Assembly: GCA_017461235.1 (NCBI GenBank)
Contig: JAFTYU010000036.1
Span: forward strand, 1 to 64,000
DNA from: Clostridia bacterium
GTDB lineage: Bacteria > Bacillota > Clostridia > Oscillospirales > Acutalibacteraceae
Reading direction: 5' to 3'
Length of the DNA stretch: 64,000 nucleotides
The position numbers and the translations under genes are program-made. The notes below the pieces were generated by a model that was not told the origin of the DNA, did not search any database, and worked only from the letters and a program-made list of their open reading frames with translations. Shown one piece after another: positions 25,470 to 34,943 of the stretch. Numbering within the stretch: the stretch's first letter is position 1; the number at the start of each line of letters is the position of its first letter.

Positions 25470-27563
25470 TTATATGAGAATATACTCAGTGTTTTCCTGT
25501 GTTTCAAAGGAAACTGTGTCCCCTGTTCTTTTATAAGAAATTTCTGCGTTATCTGATTTTCTTATGACAGCTTTGATACAGGGACATTCAACCGTGCAAT
25601 TTCTGCCTTTAAGACTTTTGATTTCAAGTGAGATAACCTTCTCTTTTTCAAGCTCTGCAGAAACAAGGAAAGCACCGTCAGCGCGAAGATTTTCAAATGA
25701 AGCATCGCTTTTTTTATTCCAACAGGGGAAAAGCCTGATAATTCCTTGATGGCTCTGCATAAGCATTTCATTGATAGTTGCAGGAATAGTTGTAAGATGC
25801 TCTATACCACCACCGTAGTGACGGAAAAGTCTGTTCGGAAGACCAAATTCCTTTATATTCTCGCGAATACCTTCAATAAGGAAATCGGGCTCAACACCGA
25901 TTCTCGCACCTGCCGGGAGATACGAGTTCGAGCCGTTGTCATCAAGCCTTCTGTCGTTAATGAAATATGTGTTCCTTGCAATTTTAAGAAGCCTGTCGCC
26001 TGATGACAACCCAATTTGTGATGCAGGATAAATGTGTTGAAGACCAACTGTATTATCATTTCTCCAACGAATACCGAATCTGGAATATCTGAAGCATTTT
26101 TTTCCTTTTTTAATAAACGTGGGAAAATCACTTAAATTCTCAATAATATCCTCCCACAAAGCATATTTTTCGTTATTGAGTCCTAATTCCTTTGCCATAT
26201 CATATATACCCTTGAACAGAAGCTTTACAAGGCCGAGTGAGTTTATGGCATTTATGGTATTTACCTGTCCGAAATGAGTAATATATTTAAATTTTTCACC
26301 GCGATAATAGGGAATCTCGTGGGCTGCGTCACCCTTGATAACGTATCTTCCCTTTTCCTTGACAAGATAATCTTCCCAGAACGCAGCGGTATTTAAAACA
26401 AAATCATAGTAATTCTGCAAAGCATATTCCTTATCGTAGGTTGAAAACCAATGCATTAAGGGAATAACGCAAGCATAGGCTGCGTGGCTCTTCTGACCAA
26501 GGAAAAGAACACCATGCTCCTTGCAATCCGCCTGGCTGTAAACATCAAGGGCTTTTGGTCCGAAGCTGACGGGAAATGCATAGCCGTTACAGCCAAACAA
26601 CCCTGTCATTCTTTTTGCTTCATCCTTCATATCGTTAACGGGAGCCATATATCCGTCAAAAAGCTCGGGATGATTAGCAGAGAAAATGCAATAATAGGGT
26701 GCTTCGTAGTTATAATTCATATGGTAATCCCCTGCCCAAGGGAAGAAGTCATCAGTCACGAAATTACCGAACAATCCGGGCGGAAACTCGCTGTTACCCA
26801 TACAGCCTGCAAGGTGATAAAGACTTGAGTTATAGTATTTTTCAATTTCCTTATCCTCAAGCGTTACCCGGGATACAGAAAAGAATTTTTGCCATTTATC
26901 ACGCGTGCTGACTTTAGCTTCTTCATAATCGCAAGCTAATACCATATCAACACCCTTGGCTGTATATTCCGCGGTATCAAAATTTGTAACAACAGAAATA
27001 CAGTAGCGTGTAGTTCTGAAGCCTTCTGCAACATTTGTTTCGCACTCTCTGCAACAAACAACTACCGCAGATTCTCTATTAACATCTTTACCGCAAAATT
27101 TACGGGAAAAGCACCTGACGCCTTTGTCTTCAAAAACGGAATTTTCAGAATTACAGGTATCGGGAAGTTCAATATCAACACTTGGAAAAGCATCTGCTTC
27201 AGGAGCTTTGATTTCAAAATAAATACTGTTCCGGGGAGCAACAAATAACTCTATTTCCGTGTTACAGAACGTACATTCAAGAAGCCCTTTGTCAAAATAC
27301 TGTTTGATGTTGTATCCTGACAAATCAACGTTACCTATTCGCAAATTGCCGACAGTTTTTATACCGCCATCATTATGAGCACCGGGTGCAAATTTCCAGA
27401 AATCGCACTTTGAAATGTGAATAACCAGGTCATTTTCATCGTTATCAAAAACAACACCCAAATCACCATTACCGCACATTGCACCGACAGGTATTTTACA
27501 ATTTGCACCGTTACCATTTACATTAACGGGCTTTGAAGTTATTTCATTATAATAAGTGTTCAT
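25470..27563 (-). CDS. GH95-like six-hairpin glycosidase
   Basis: This 697-residue protein has the three-part shape of GH95 and its relatives. An N-terminal beta domain (IPVGAMCGNGDLGVVF near residue 25, the family's GNGxLG stretch) is followed by an (alpha/alpha)6 barrel containing WAGDYHMNYNYEAPYY. The C-terminal domain has QSHQGIIRLFPCWNK. Known GH95 enzymes are alpha-1,2-L-fucosidases or L-galactosidases; sequence distance leaves the sugar open. There is no signal peptide. Its ATG follows a GGTGAT site and a TATAAT-bearing promoter at 27584. It is transcribed on its own after the GH127 gene. Confidence 0.72.
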   Translation of the reverse strand: MNTYYNEITSKPVNVNGNGANCKIPVGAMCGNGDLGVVFDNDENDLVIHISKCDFWKFAPGAHNDGGIKTVGNLRIGNVDLSGYNIKQYFDKGLLECTFCNTEIELFVAPRNSIYFEIKAPEADAFPSVDIELPDTCNSENSVFEDKGVRCFSRKFCGKDVNRESAVVVCCRECETNVAEGFRTTRYCISVVTNFDTAEYTAKGVDMVLACDYEEAKVSTRDKWQKFFSVSRVTLEDKEIEKYYNSSLYHLAGCMGNSEFPPGLFGNFVTDDFFPWAGDYHMNYNYEAPYYCIFSANHPELFDGYMAPVNDMKDEAKRMTGLFGCNGYAFPVSFGPKALDVYSQADCKEHGVLFLGQKSHAAYACVIPLMHWFSTYDKEYALQNYYDFVLNTAAFWEDYLVKEKGRYVIKGDAAHEIPYYRGEKFKYITHFGQVNTINAINSLGLVKLLFKGIYDMAKELGLNNEKYALWEDIIENLSDFPTFIKKGKKCFRYSRFGIRWRNDNTVGLQHIYPASQIGLSSGDRLLKIARNTYFINDRRLDDNGSNSYLPAGARIGVEPDFLIEGIRENIKEFGLPNRLFRHYGGGIEHLTTIPATINEMLMQSHQGIIRLFPCWNKKSDASFENLRADGAFLVSAELEKEKVISLEIKSLKGRNCTVECPCIKAVIRKSDNAEISYKRTGDTVSFETQENTEYILI

Positions 27564-27582
27564 AATATCACCAACTGTTTTG

Positions 27583-27612
27583 TATTATAACGATTATATA
27601 GTTTTCGCAACG
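27583..27612 (-). promoter_or_regulatory. Promoter of the GH95-like gene
   Basis: TATAAT (27589-27584) lies on the minus strand with TTGCGA only 15 bases upstream, a poor -35. The surrounding CGTTATAATA is identical to the -10 region of the LRR operon promoter (8953-8944), which hints at a shared regulator. Confidence 0.4.
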
Positions 27613-27653
27613 TTAAATCAAGTGAAGCGGAATAAAATTCTGTATATAACAAC

Positions 27654-27676
27654 ACCTGCCACAAAATGCGGCAGGT
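27654..27676. terminator. Weak hairpin after the GH127 gene
   Basis: A 7-bp stem (acctgcc / ggcaggt) with a 9-base loop is followed by AAATTTTTG on the plus strand but only GTTGTTAT on the minus strand. It may slow read-through from the GH127 operon. Confidence 0.35.
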
Positions 27677-27708
27677 AAATTTTTGTTTTCGTTTGCACTC
27701 CAAACCTT

Positions 27709-29520
27709 TTATTTTTTGATTATCGGCATTTCTGTCATTCGCAGTCTTGAGCAACCGTATGGGTAAAGCTCTATCTCCTGAACTTCGGAAATCGGTTGTG
27801 TGGATTTTGGAGTTTTTCTGCAAACTGTTCTGTAAGGGAATTTAAGTCCCCAGTTAATCTGTTGCATATTGGCTTTTATGGTTACGGGCGGTTTATCCTG
27901 TGAAAAGGGAATATCGCCCACCACATTGTAATTCACTTTAAAATTCTCGTTGGAATAACCGTAATTCCAAGGTGTTCCCGGAACAAGCTGATAATCACAA
28001 TACGGGAATTTGCGTTCAACACCTTTTTTAATATATTCGCGCATTTTCTTTTCATAAGCAACAGGAACAGAGAAAAGCAACGACCCCATCTTCAAGGCAT
28101 AAAGATTATTCGGTCTTTTTTTCAAAAACGGCGTTGCTTGGAATTCCAACTCGATTTCCGTCTCGCCTTTCTTTATTGCCAATTCAATATCTTTAGTTTC
28201 GGATACTTCGCCGTTGACTTTAAGATTTTCGGCAAAAGACGGGATACGGATTACGAAATTAAAATCCTTCTCAGCATCTATATAATAGTGCATTTTGTTA
28301 TCAAAAGGATAGTTTGTTTCAAGCTTGATTGTAACGCCGTTATCTCTCAGAACAGCCGGCAACATAACAGAGTTGATAATTGTGTCACCCCGGTGCATAA
28401 ACGCAGAGAGTGCAAATTTAGGCCAACCCTGACTGAAATTAGCAGTACAGCAACCAAAGTTCGGTTCAAGTCCGAAGGTATGCGCATAAGGACCGTTTGT
28501 GCTGAACGGTGCCATAATCATTGTTTTCTGACAAGCAATCTGATTGACCATCTGCACATATTGATGAGTCCACATATCTTCACTGAGTGTGGCAGGCAGA
28601 GCGTTAAAGCCAAGCATTTCAAGACGTTCAACCCATTTACTTTCACCGGTATGGGCAAAAAGCTCTTCATAGGAATACATTTGCTCAACAACAGCGCAAA
28701 GCTCGGTTCCCCTCGTAGGGTCAATGCCTGAAAGAACCTCGTCCCCTGTAAAGCCTTCAAACGCCGTACCGTTATATTTATCCAGAATCTCACGGAGCTT
28801 TTCGGCATTGTCAGTATATTCTTCACCCAACAACTCGTGAGAAACGGCTTCACTCTTAAGCATCATAGTCATATTAACTATATGGGTATTCAGTTTCCAT
28901 ACGTGACTTGGTTTTTTCCATTTTTCAATAGCGGTGTTGTAGTCAAAGCCTTGACTTTTAATGATTTTTGCAAGGTCCTTTATCCATTCTTCACCATACT
29001 TTTCGTATATGAAATTAAGGGATTTAAAAGTCTCAAACCATCTGTATTTACCCCATTGGAACAAGGTGATATCTCCGTTTTTCAGGAGTTCGTAATAGTT
29101 TTTAAGAGCCTTGTAAATTACCTCGGGTATTCTTTCATCACCTGAACAATCGTAATAAACTTTAAGTGTTTTGCAAATAAGCTGGGTTGCCCAAGTATCA
29201 TATTTTGCCCGTTTTTCCTTTGGGCAAGGGCATATCCAACCGTCGTCATCCTGAGCAGAAACAATCGCATCAATATACTTCTTCACAGTTGCAATCATTT
29301 CTTCATTCTCTAAAAGATATGCAAGCGGAATAAAACCGTCAAGCCAATACGGCACTCTTTCCCAACCTTCACGTTCTCCGCCAATCCACGCGCTGTCACG
29401 GATATCGGGCCATATTTTGTGAAGATTGCCACTCAATCCTTCTGCCTGTATGGTAAGTTGACGACGAAGCCACCCTTCAGGTTTAATCTCTTTTGATGTG
29501 TAGAAATTCCATTTTTTCAT
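27709..29520 (-). CDS. GH127-type beta-L-arabinofuranosidase (DUF1680 family)
   Basis: The enzyme should hydrolyse beta-linked L-arabinofuranose from plant glycans. This 603-residue protein has an (alpha/alpha)6 barrel: IKPEGWLRRQL at the start, ERVPYWLDGFIPLAYLL, and TELCAVVEQMYS carrying the conserved Glu273. FGCCTANFSQGWPKF supplies the Cys pair (357-358) that holds zinc in the family. A C-terminal beta domain follows. There is no signal peptide. It is the last gene of an operon with a metallophosphoesterase and a (frameshifted) MFS transporter. Confidence 0.9.
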   Translation of the reverse strand: MKKWNFYTSKEIKPEGWLRRQLTIQAEGLSGNLHKIWPDIRDSAWIGGEREGWERVPYWLDGFIPLAYLLENEEMIATVKKYIDAIVSAQDDDGWICPCPKEKRAKYDTWATQLICKTLKVYYDCSGDERIPEVIYKALKNYYELLKNGDITLFQWGKYRWFETFKSLNFIYEKYGEEWIKDLAKIIKSQGFDYNTAIEKWKKPSHVWKLNTHIVNMTMMLKSEAVSHELLGEEYTDNAEKLREILDKYNGTAFEGFTGDEVLSGIDPTRGTELCAVVEQMYSYEELFAHTGESKWVERLEMLGFNALPATLSEDMWTHQYVQMVNQIACQKTMIMAPFSTNGPYAHTFGLEPNFGCCTANFSQGWPKFALSAFMHRGDTIINSVMLPAVLRDNGVTIKLETNYPFDNKMHYYIDAEKDFNFVIRIPSFAENLKVNGEVSETKDIELAIKKGETEIELEFQATPFLKKRPNNLYALKMGSLLFSVPVAYEKKMREYIKKGVERKFPYCDYQLVPGTPWNYGYSNENFKVNYNVVGDIPFSQDKPPVTIKANMQQINWGLKFPYRTVCRKTPKSTQPISEVQEIELYPYGCSRLRMTEMPIIKK

Positions 29521-29531
29521 ATCAGAATACC

Positions 29532-30940
29532 TTAAGCAACATTTACATTTTCCTGTTTTATATTTTCTTTAGTATCAAAACCTTTTTTAACAAGGAAAAT
29601 CAACGGAACAAGTGCCAGTATACATACTACACCCGCCCAAAGGAACATATCTTTTGCGGGTACTATTACTTCGGCGTTTGCTTCGTTTATAATGGTTTGA
29701 GCCGCGTGTTGACAAGCCTTGTCACCAATTACGGGACCTACAACCATAGGTATAAGTACCGCGAAAATCATTCGTATACCTTGGAATAAACCTGATTTAC
29801 CATCGGGAATGAAGTCCTTAATAGCGGCACCAAATAAAATATTAACAAGGGCATTACCCAATACAACGGGCAATATGCTTATAAGAATAACGTAAATATT
29901 GGTGCTTGTTGAAAGAAGTAAAAAGCCTAAACTTAATACAATTACACCCGCTACAAGGCAAGGTCCTTTTTTCTTTGTGGAAAGTTTGAGTACGGTTACG
30001 ATACACGCAAGAAGTATAATTGCAACAATTACCGCAACTATTATAATATAACTGATGGTTTTAAAATATTACTTACTCCGCCATTTTCGGGAATAACTAC
30101 ATACTGAACGTATGTGAGAAGGTAGGGGTAGAAAACCTGAAACGCAATAATTGCAAAGCAGAATGAAATTAAAGAAAGATATAATCTTGAGTTTTTCTTT
30201 ATAACTGACGGTCTGAAACCATAGAAAAGGTCTTTGATATAACTTGATGAACTCTGCGTCTGTAAAGTGCGGGGTGGGTCTTTAATAAGAAACAGACCGA
30301 CAACACCGCACAAAGATACTACAATACCCAATACTATAAAGAAAAGCTTATAAGTTATAGTACCTGCCTGAGCAAAACTACCAACGCCCGTTACCGCCAG
30401 AGATGACACAGTACCAACAACAGATAACACCGTTTCAACAACGGGTCGTTGCCTTGGTACTGTAACGTCCGTAACCCAAGCCTGAAAAGCGGCATCGTTA
30501 CTCGTAGAACCCATAAAGGTCATAACAATATCCATCAGTATAACAAACCACACCGTGCAACCCAGAATCATCGCCTCATCGCTAAGGTTAAGAAGGTTTG
30601 CAACGTTTTCCTTTGTAATAAACCCGAACATTGCCGTAACCAAACCCCAGGCTATGTAACCGACAGAGATAAACATCTTTCTGTTCTTTAGTTTATCGCT
30701 GAGCGCACCCATCACAAATGTGGTAAGTACCGCTGCAATTGCCGAGAGTGCTACCATACGTGCTACTGCTGTTGTGGCTTCCATTGAGCCTGCAATAGCA
30801 GCCTGTGACACGTCGGAATATACTTCATTGGTGATAAAGGTATTGAAATACATATTTTCGGTATTCCACGCAATACCACCCATAAAGCAGAACAATGTAA
30901 TTATAAACCAATTCTTTTTACTTAATTTTTCTTTAATCAT
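29532..30940 (-). pseudogene. MFS sugar transporter with a -1 frameshift
   Basis: The first part (30940-30041) encodes about 300 residues of a transporter of the MFS type. It begins with KKNWFIITLFCFMGGIAWN, contains the loop MGALSDKLKNRK, and ends in a stop just after ILKPSVIL. The remaining helices continue without a stop in the -1 frame, through TYVIL-type segments to KGFDTKENIKQ at 29532. The two frames would join if one A were added to TTTTAAAA at 30066-30059; the 1409-base span is one base short of a whole number of codons. An assembly error, a real inactivation, or a slip at the T-TTA-AAA heptamer are all possible. It lies between a metallophosphoesterase and GH127. Confidence 0.8.
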
Positions 30941-30968
30941 ATCAACTTATTTCCTTTTCGGATACTGA

Positions 30969-32264
30969 TTATTCTTCAGGAGTCTGGTATGTCACATCTT
31001 CAAACTGCATTGTAACTTCTTCTCGGGTAAAACCGGGAAGCTCGTATCTGTCGGAATAGTAATTATATTTATCAATATTAAACGTACCGTCGGATTTGCA
31101 GGTAATCATAGTACAGCCTCTCTGAGAGCCCACCTTATCAATCCCCGAATATGCAAAATAGTCAATACTGTAACCATAGCTGAACACAATTCCCTTATAT
31201 TCAAAGGTGGTGTTATTAATATGATCGTGACCATTGAACATCGCTTTGGTTGATCCCAGCTCAAGCATTTTTTCAAAAAGGTCATCTTCACCAAAACCGC
31301 AGTAAACTCGTCTGCCGCCTTCACCGATTATACCTTCAATATATTTGAAATCCTTTGTATCTTTAAAGCCGTTTTCAACAAATTCAGCCCAGGCATCTGC
31401 CATCTCTACCAAAGGTATATGGAAAAATGCAAGAGTTTTTACTGTGCCGTACTGCTTAAATAAACCACCGTTAACATCACCTTGAATTGATTTTATCGCT
31501 TTACTGTTTTCGGCATTCATTCGTTTAATTTCAGCTTCATACCATTCAACCTGATTAGGATGAATATTATCATATGTACCCTTAATGCTGTTTATAAGGC
31601 TATCATTAACATAAGCCTGAGAGTCAATCATAACCATAGCCTGAGTAATAATACCCTTTGAGTTTTTCACTTCAATAACGTGATTTCCGTAACCATCAAC
31701 ATTTTCGGGTCCTGCCTGGAATAAGCAATGCTCAAATTCTTCATCAGAATAAATCTCAGCAACGGACTCTCTGTCAAAATACGAATAGCATTCCGCATCA
31801 TGATTGCCGAAGACAACAGTCCAATAAACGCCGAGGCTCTCCATAAGATTCCCGAATGCCTTTGCGCCGCTATAGTTATTGAATGTACCTGCCATATAAG
31901 GCACAGGGAAGGCTATGTCACCGGTCGCAATAACAAGGTCGGGTTTTTCTTTTGTTACCATAGCTGCAATTGCATTGAGTGCTTTTTCGTCAACAGTTTT
32001 TGAAAGAAAACCACCGCCGATATGAATATCGGTAATCTGCATCACCTTAAAATCTTCGTCAGTTGTAAAATACCAATAGCCGTTTTCATCCTTTTGGGGA
32101 ACAAGTTTATTTTCGGTTTCAACGGCATCATAGGCATTACCTTTTTTTAAAAGATTCTTAACTGCCAGAGCATTAAGCCCCGTGATCACAAGTCCGAGAA
32201 CTATAACCACTGAAATAACACAAATTAATATTTTCTTTTTGTTTTTGCGTTTTCCTTTTGCCAA
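30969..32264 (-). CDS. Membrane-anchored metallophosphoesterase
   Basis: This calcineurin-like phosphoesterase has one N-terminal membrane helix (ILICVISVVIVLGLVITGL) preceded by a lysine-rich start, so the enzyme domain should face outside. Metal motifs are in order: ITDIHIGG, TGDIAFP, FGNHDAE, FFHIPLV and NGHDHIN. The start is TTG at 32264, because AAGGAG lies nine bases before it; the longer frame has no site. It is the first gene of the MFS/GH127 operon. With the soluble enzyme at 5362 it gives two transporter-linked phosphoesterases in this window. Confidence 0.86.
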   Translation of the reverse strand: MAKGKRKNKKKILICVISVVIVLGLVITGLNALAVKNLLKKGNAYDAVETENKLVPQKDENGYWYFTTDEDFKVMQITDIHIGGGFLSKTVDEKALNAIAAMVTKEKPDLVIATGDIAFPVPYMAGTFNNYSGAKAFGNLMESLGVYWTVVFGNHDAECYSYFDRESVAEIYSDEEFEHCLFQAGPENVDGYGNHVIEVKNSKGIITQAMVMIDSQAYVNDSLINSIKGTYDNIHPNQVEWYEAEIKRMNAENSKAIKSIQGDVNGGLFKQYGTVKTLAFFHIPLVEMADAWAEFVENGFKDTKDFKYIEGIIGEGGRRVYCGFGEDDLFEKMLELGSTKAMFNGHDHINNTTFEYKGIVFSYGYSIDYFAYSGIDKVGSQRGCTMITCKSDGTFNIDKYNYYSDRYELPGFTREEVTMQFEDVTYQTPEE

Positions 32265-32405
32265 AATGAACAACTCCTTTTTATCTCTGAGTTTATAACA
32301 TAAAAATAACATAAATAGCCAAAGTTTTCAAGCACACTGAAAAATTCATTCACATAATTCATCATAAATATAAAAACATTTATGTGTTTCCCGTATCCTG
32401 ATATT

Positions 32406-34043
32406 TTACCTGATAAACGGTCCGTCGAGTTTTTCCGGATTGATTTCTATGGCAAATTTTTTACACCACTTCTCCATTGCTTTATATAATTCCGACTCAG
32501 GGAAAACGGTTTGATTGTTTTTACGTCTTGCTTGCAGAATTTTGCCATTTTCGATTTCCATTGCGGCAATCATTTTCTCTCCGGTCATCACAACTATTAC
32601 AGGATTATCCTCAGCACCCCAGTTCACAAGGCAATTTTTGAGTTTTTCTCCCGCTTCAACATACTCTCTCCTGTTTTTCATCGTTTTGAAGGAATATTTT
32701 CCCACAACACAATTTTTGATGTTAGCGGGTGCCGGAATCATAGGTATAGATAAATTATCGTCGTAGTCATTCAACGACCTGAGAGTATCAAACACATTTA
32801 CATTTTCAACCCACTTTTTCTGCTCTTCTTTTTTTGCATTCTCATTCAAAGAAAAGTATTTTACGGCATAATCAAAAACACGGTAATTCCTTTTATAAAG
32901 GTTGTCAAACAACCTGTTGAAACCTACCGTCCGTGAATAATCAGCAAAAAACGCCTTGAGCCCATCATAATAATGAAGCCGCAAAAGAACTGTATATACG
33001 AACTCCCATTGCAACAAGGTGCAAAGCAAGTTAACATCATTAAAAATGCTGTATAAAAACTCACATTCTTTTAAATAAAAAAACAGTCCGCTGTTTGTTG
33101 CAAATAATCTTTTTACGGATTTACAGGAAGGCAGAGAAGAATCCTTCAGCAGTCTCATTGCACTTTCAGGATTTTTCAGCAACAAAGCAATGTTTTTAAA
33201 AGTGTCGTCAATAACAAAGGCATTTTCAACAAATGGTATTGCATAATAAAAATTTTTCGGGAAGCCTTTAAACTGCGTAAGATTGATAAAGCTATGAAAA
33301 TCAAGCTCCTTTACTGAAAACGGTATTTTATAACCTGAAATTTGTTCAAACAACCTTTTCAGTATTCGTTTTATTATCGGATTTTTTGAAATCAGATTTG
33401 CCGATATATTTCCTCTAAAACTAATCTTTTCGTCAGTTGCGTTTCTGCAAAAAAGAACATCGTTTTCACGGATAATCTCTAAGCTTGTTATACCGCTTTC
33501 AAAATCAAAAACAACACACTCATACACAGGAAAATCTACTGATATTTTGCCTTCAAACCATTCTGTAGTAATAAGCTCGGAGAGTTTTTTTATTTCTCTT
33601 TTTACATACACCCTGTTTTCCGCCGCTTCTATAGATATATTGGCGTAATCGTCTGTTTTTCGGGAACAGTAACCGCATTCAGGACAAATAAAGCTCTCCG
33701 AATATTCGTTGAAATCCTGTATCTTCAAAACACTGTTGCTTTCACCGAAGAAAGACAACTGAATATTTGCCCATTCTAATATTTCGGAATTTGATTTTTT
33801 AGGCGACGCGCAGCAGATAGTTCTTAAAAAGTGAAGATATGCGGGAAACTCTCTGCCGCAATAAGGGCATTTTAACCGATGTCGGGTTATTACAGCATAA
33901 TCATCTCTTCTTTCCACGCTTGTAATATAATTTTGTTTTCTCGTTCTTAAAATTTCGCTTGCCGTATATAAATCGATTTTTTCGCTTTTCTCAAAAATCT
34001 GATAACCGAGCGGAATTCTCAAATCAATTCTCGTCACGTTCAT
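32406..34043 (-). CDS. PcfJ-like protein
   Basis: The C-terminus has the PcfJ family pattern (YVEAGEKLKNCLVNW, then IAAMEIENGKILQARRKNNQ). PcfJ proteins were first seen on conjugative plasmids, and their function is unknown. The N-terminus has two probable zinc sites, CPYCGREFP with a later CC pair, and CPECGYCSRK. The start is the ATG at 34043, five bases after GGGG; the longer frame has no ribosome site. Length is about 545 residues. No other conjugation gene is seen, so it may be a free-standing chromosomal copy or a remnant of an element. Confidence 0.72.
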   Translation of the reverse strand: MNVTRIDLRIPLGYQIFEKSEKIDLYTASEILRTRKQNYITSVERRDDYAVITRHRLKCPYCGREFPAYLHFLRTICCASPKKSNSEILEWANIQLSFFGESNSVLKIQDFNEYSESFICPECGYCSRKTDDYANISIEAAENRVYVKREIKKLSELITTEWFEGKISVDFPVYECVVFDFESGITSLEIIRENDVLFCRNATDEKISFRGNISANLISKNPIIKRILKRLFEQISGYKIPFSVKELDFHSFINLTQFKGFPKNFYYAIPFVENAFVIDDTFKNIALLLKNPESAMRLLKDSSLPSCKSVKRLFATNSGLFFYLKECEFLYSIFNDVNLLCTLLQWEFVYTVLLRLHYYDGLKAFFADYSRTVGFNRLFDNLYKRNYRVFDYAVKYFSLNENAKKEEQKKWVENVNVFDTLRSLNDYDDNLSIPMIPAPANIKNCVVGKYSFKTMKNRREYVEAGEKLKNCLVNWGAEDNPVIVVMTGEKMIAAMEIENGKILQARRKNNQTVFPESELYKAMEKWCKKFAIEINPEKLDGPFIR

Positions 34044-34123
34044 ATGCACCCCAAATAATATTTTATGATACAAAAATACCAAAACAAATGCACCAAAAAC
34101 GGGACGTGGTTTAATTTATCATA

Positions 34124-34156
34124 ACAGATGAAAAATCTGTCGTAATATGTTATAAT
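34124..34156 (+). promoter_or_regulatory. Extended -10 promoter with an operator
   Basis: TGTTATAAT (TATAAT at 34151-34156) is an extended -10. The perfect inverted repeat ACAGAT-5-ATCTGT (34124-34140) covers the weak -35 region and could be a repressor site. It drives the two-gene unit that starts at 34290. Confidence 0.55.
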
Positions 34157-34162
34157 ATGAAA

Positions 34163-34280
34163 GCGTGGTGATATTTAAGGCGCTTAAAATTTTCCGAATC
34201 TGAATACCACGGTCTGTAGCAATATCTGATACCTGTGCAATGGTTAAGAGCTTGTGAGCGTGGGCATTAAAAACGCGAGG
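34163..34280 (+). other. Structured 5' untranslated region
   Basis: The transcript leader of about 130 bases can fold. CGTGGT (34164-34169) pairs with ACCACG (34206-34211) around an inner hairpin TTTAAG-3-CTTAAA (34174-34188), and a later hairpin is possible at GCTTGTGAGC. The GAGG ribosome site is at 34277-34280. I recognise no riboswitch class; folding may only reflect composition. Confidence 0.3.
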
Positions 34281-34289
34281 TAAAAAACG

Positions 34290-34940
34290 ATGGAGAATGA
34301 TTTAAAAGAGTTATACTCTTGTTATAAATATAATTTAGGAGATTTGCCCGAAAATCTTTCGGAAGGCTATTTTTTAAACCCCGAGAACATATACACTATC
34401 GGCGGAACTATACTTTTCGGACAAGAGCCGAACGGCTGGAGTGAATCTTTTGATTCGTATGCGAAGGGTATAGATAATATTATAAACAACCAAAAAAAGA
34501 CCCGTTTTTGTCAAAAAATCAAAATGGTCCGTGAGCAAGGCGGACTCATTAATAATATTGCAAAATTTGCATTAAACAAAAACGGAAAGCACCCACCCAT
34601 AAGTCAACAAGATGATTTCTGGAGAAAAATGTATGAAAAATTTGAGTTCAGGGGAGAAATCGCCACAATTTATCAGCATGAACTTAAAATTTTAAAACCG
34701 AACAAAATTCTTCTGTTGTGCGGACCCGGCAGAAAACGTGCAGTAGAAATCGCATTTCAATTTGAAAATGGTTTTATTGATAATTTTGTTCCGCGTTTAA
34801 ATAAAGATAAATGCGCCAATCAATTTGAATATAATGACATAACATTTATGTACGCACTACACCCACAGGCACATATGAATGCCGAAACAAGAAAAGAATA
34901 CGACACACGAATTGAGAATTTCTTAAAAAATGAGTTATAA
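34290..34940 (+). CDS. Uracil-DNA-glycosylase superfamily-like protein
   Basis: This 216-residue protein is not firmly assigned. The stretch ILFGQEPNGW (residues 41-50) resembles the GQDPY-type active-site loop of the uracil-DNA-glycosylase fold. ILLLCGPGRKRA resembles its central strand, and MYALHPQAHM resembles its HPSP-type loop. If so, it would bind or cut a modified base or nucleotide. The next gene starts 3 bases after its stop, so the two act together. The start has a GAGG site at nine bases. The function is an inference from motifs only. Confidence 0.5.
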   Translation: MENDLKELYSCYKYNLGDLPENLSEGYFLNPENIYTIGGTILFGQEPNGWSESFDSYAKGIDNIINNQKKTRFCQKIKMVREQGGLINNIAKFALNKNGKHPPISQQDDFWRKMYEKFEFRGEIATIYQHELKILKPNKILLLCGPGRKRAVEIAFQFENGFIDNFVPRLNKDKCANQFEYNDITFMYALHPQAHMNAETRKEYDTRIENFLKNEL

Positions 34941-34943
34941 AAT

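Noticed and set aside
27560..27823. Minus-strand frame between the GH127 and GH95-like genes
   Set aside because: It overlaps the end of GH127 in another frame and encodes no recognisable protein.
28138..28731. Plus-strand frame of 197 codons
   Set aside because: It lies opposite the GH127 gene and has no ribosome site.
30059..30066. Established programmed frameshift signal
   Set aside because: The slippery heptamer is present but the downstream hairpin is small, AT-rich and far away; an indel is more likely.
34163..34280. T-box leader
   Set aside because: The conserved T-box antiterminator bulge sequence (GGTGGNACCGCG-like) is missing, and the downstream gene is not an amino-acid or synthetase gene.
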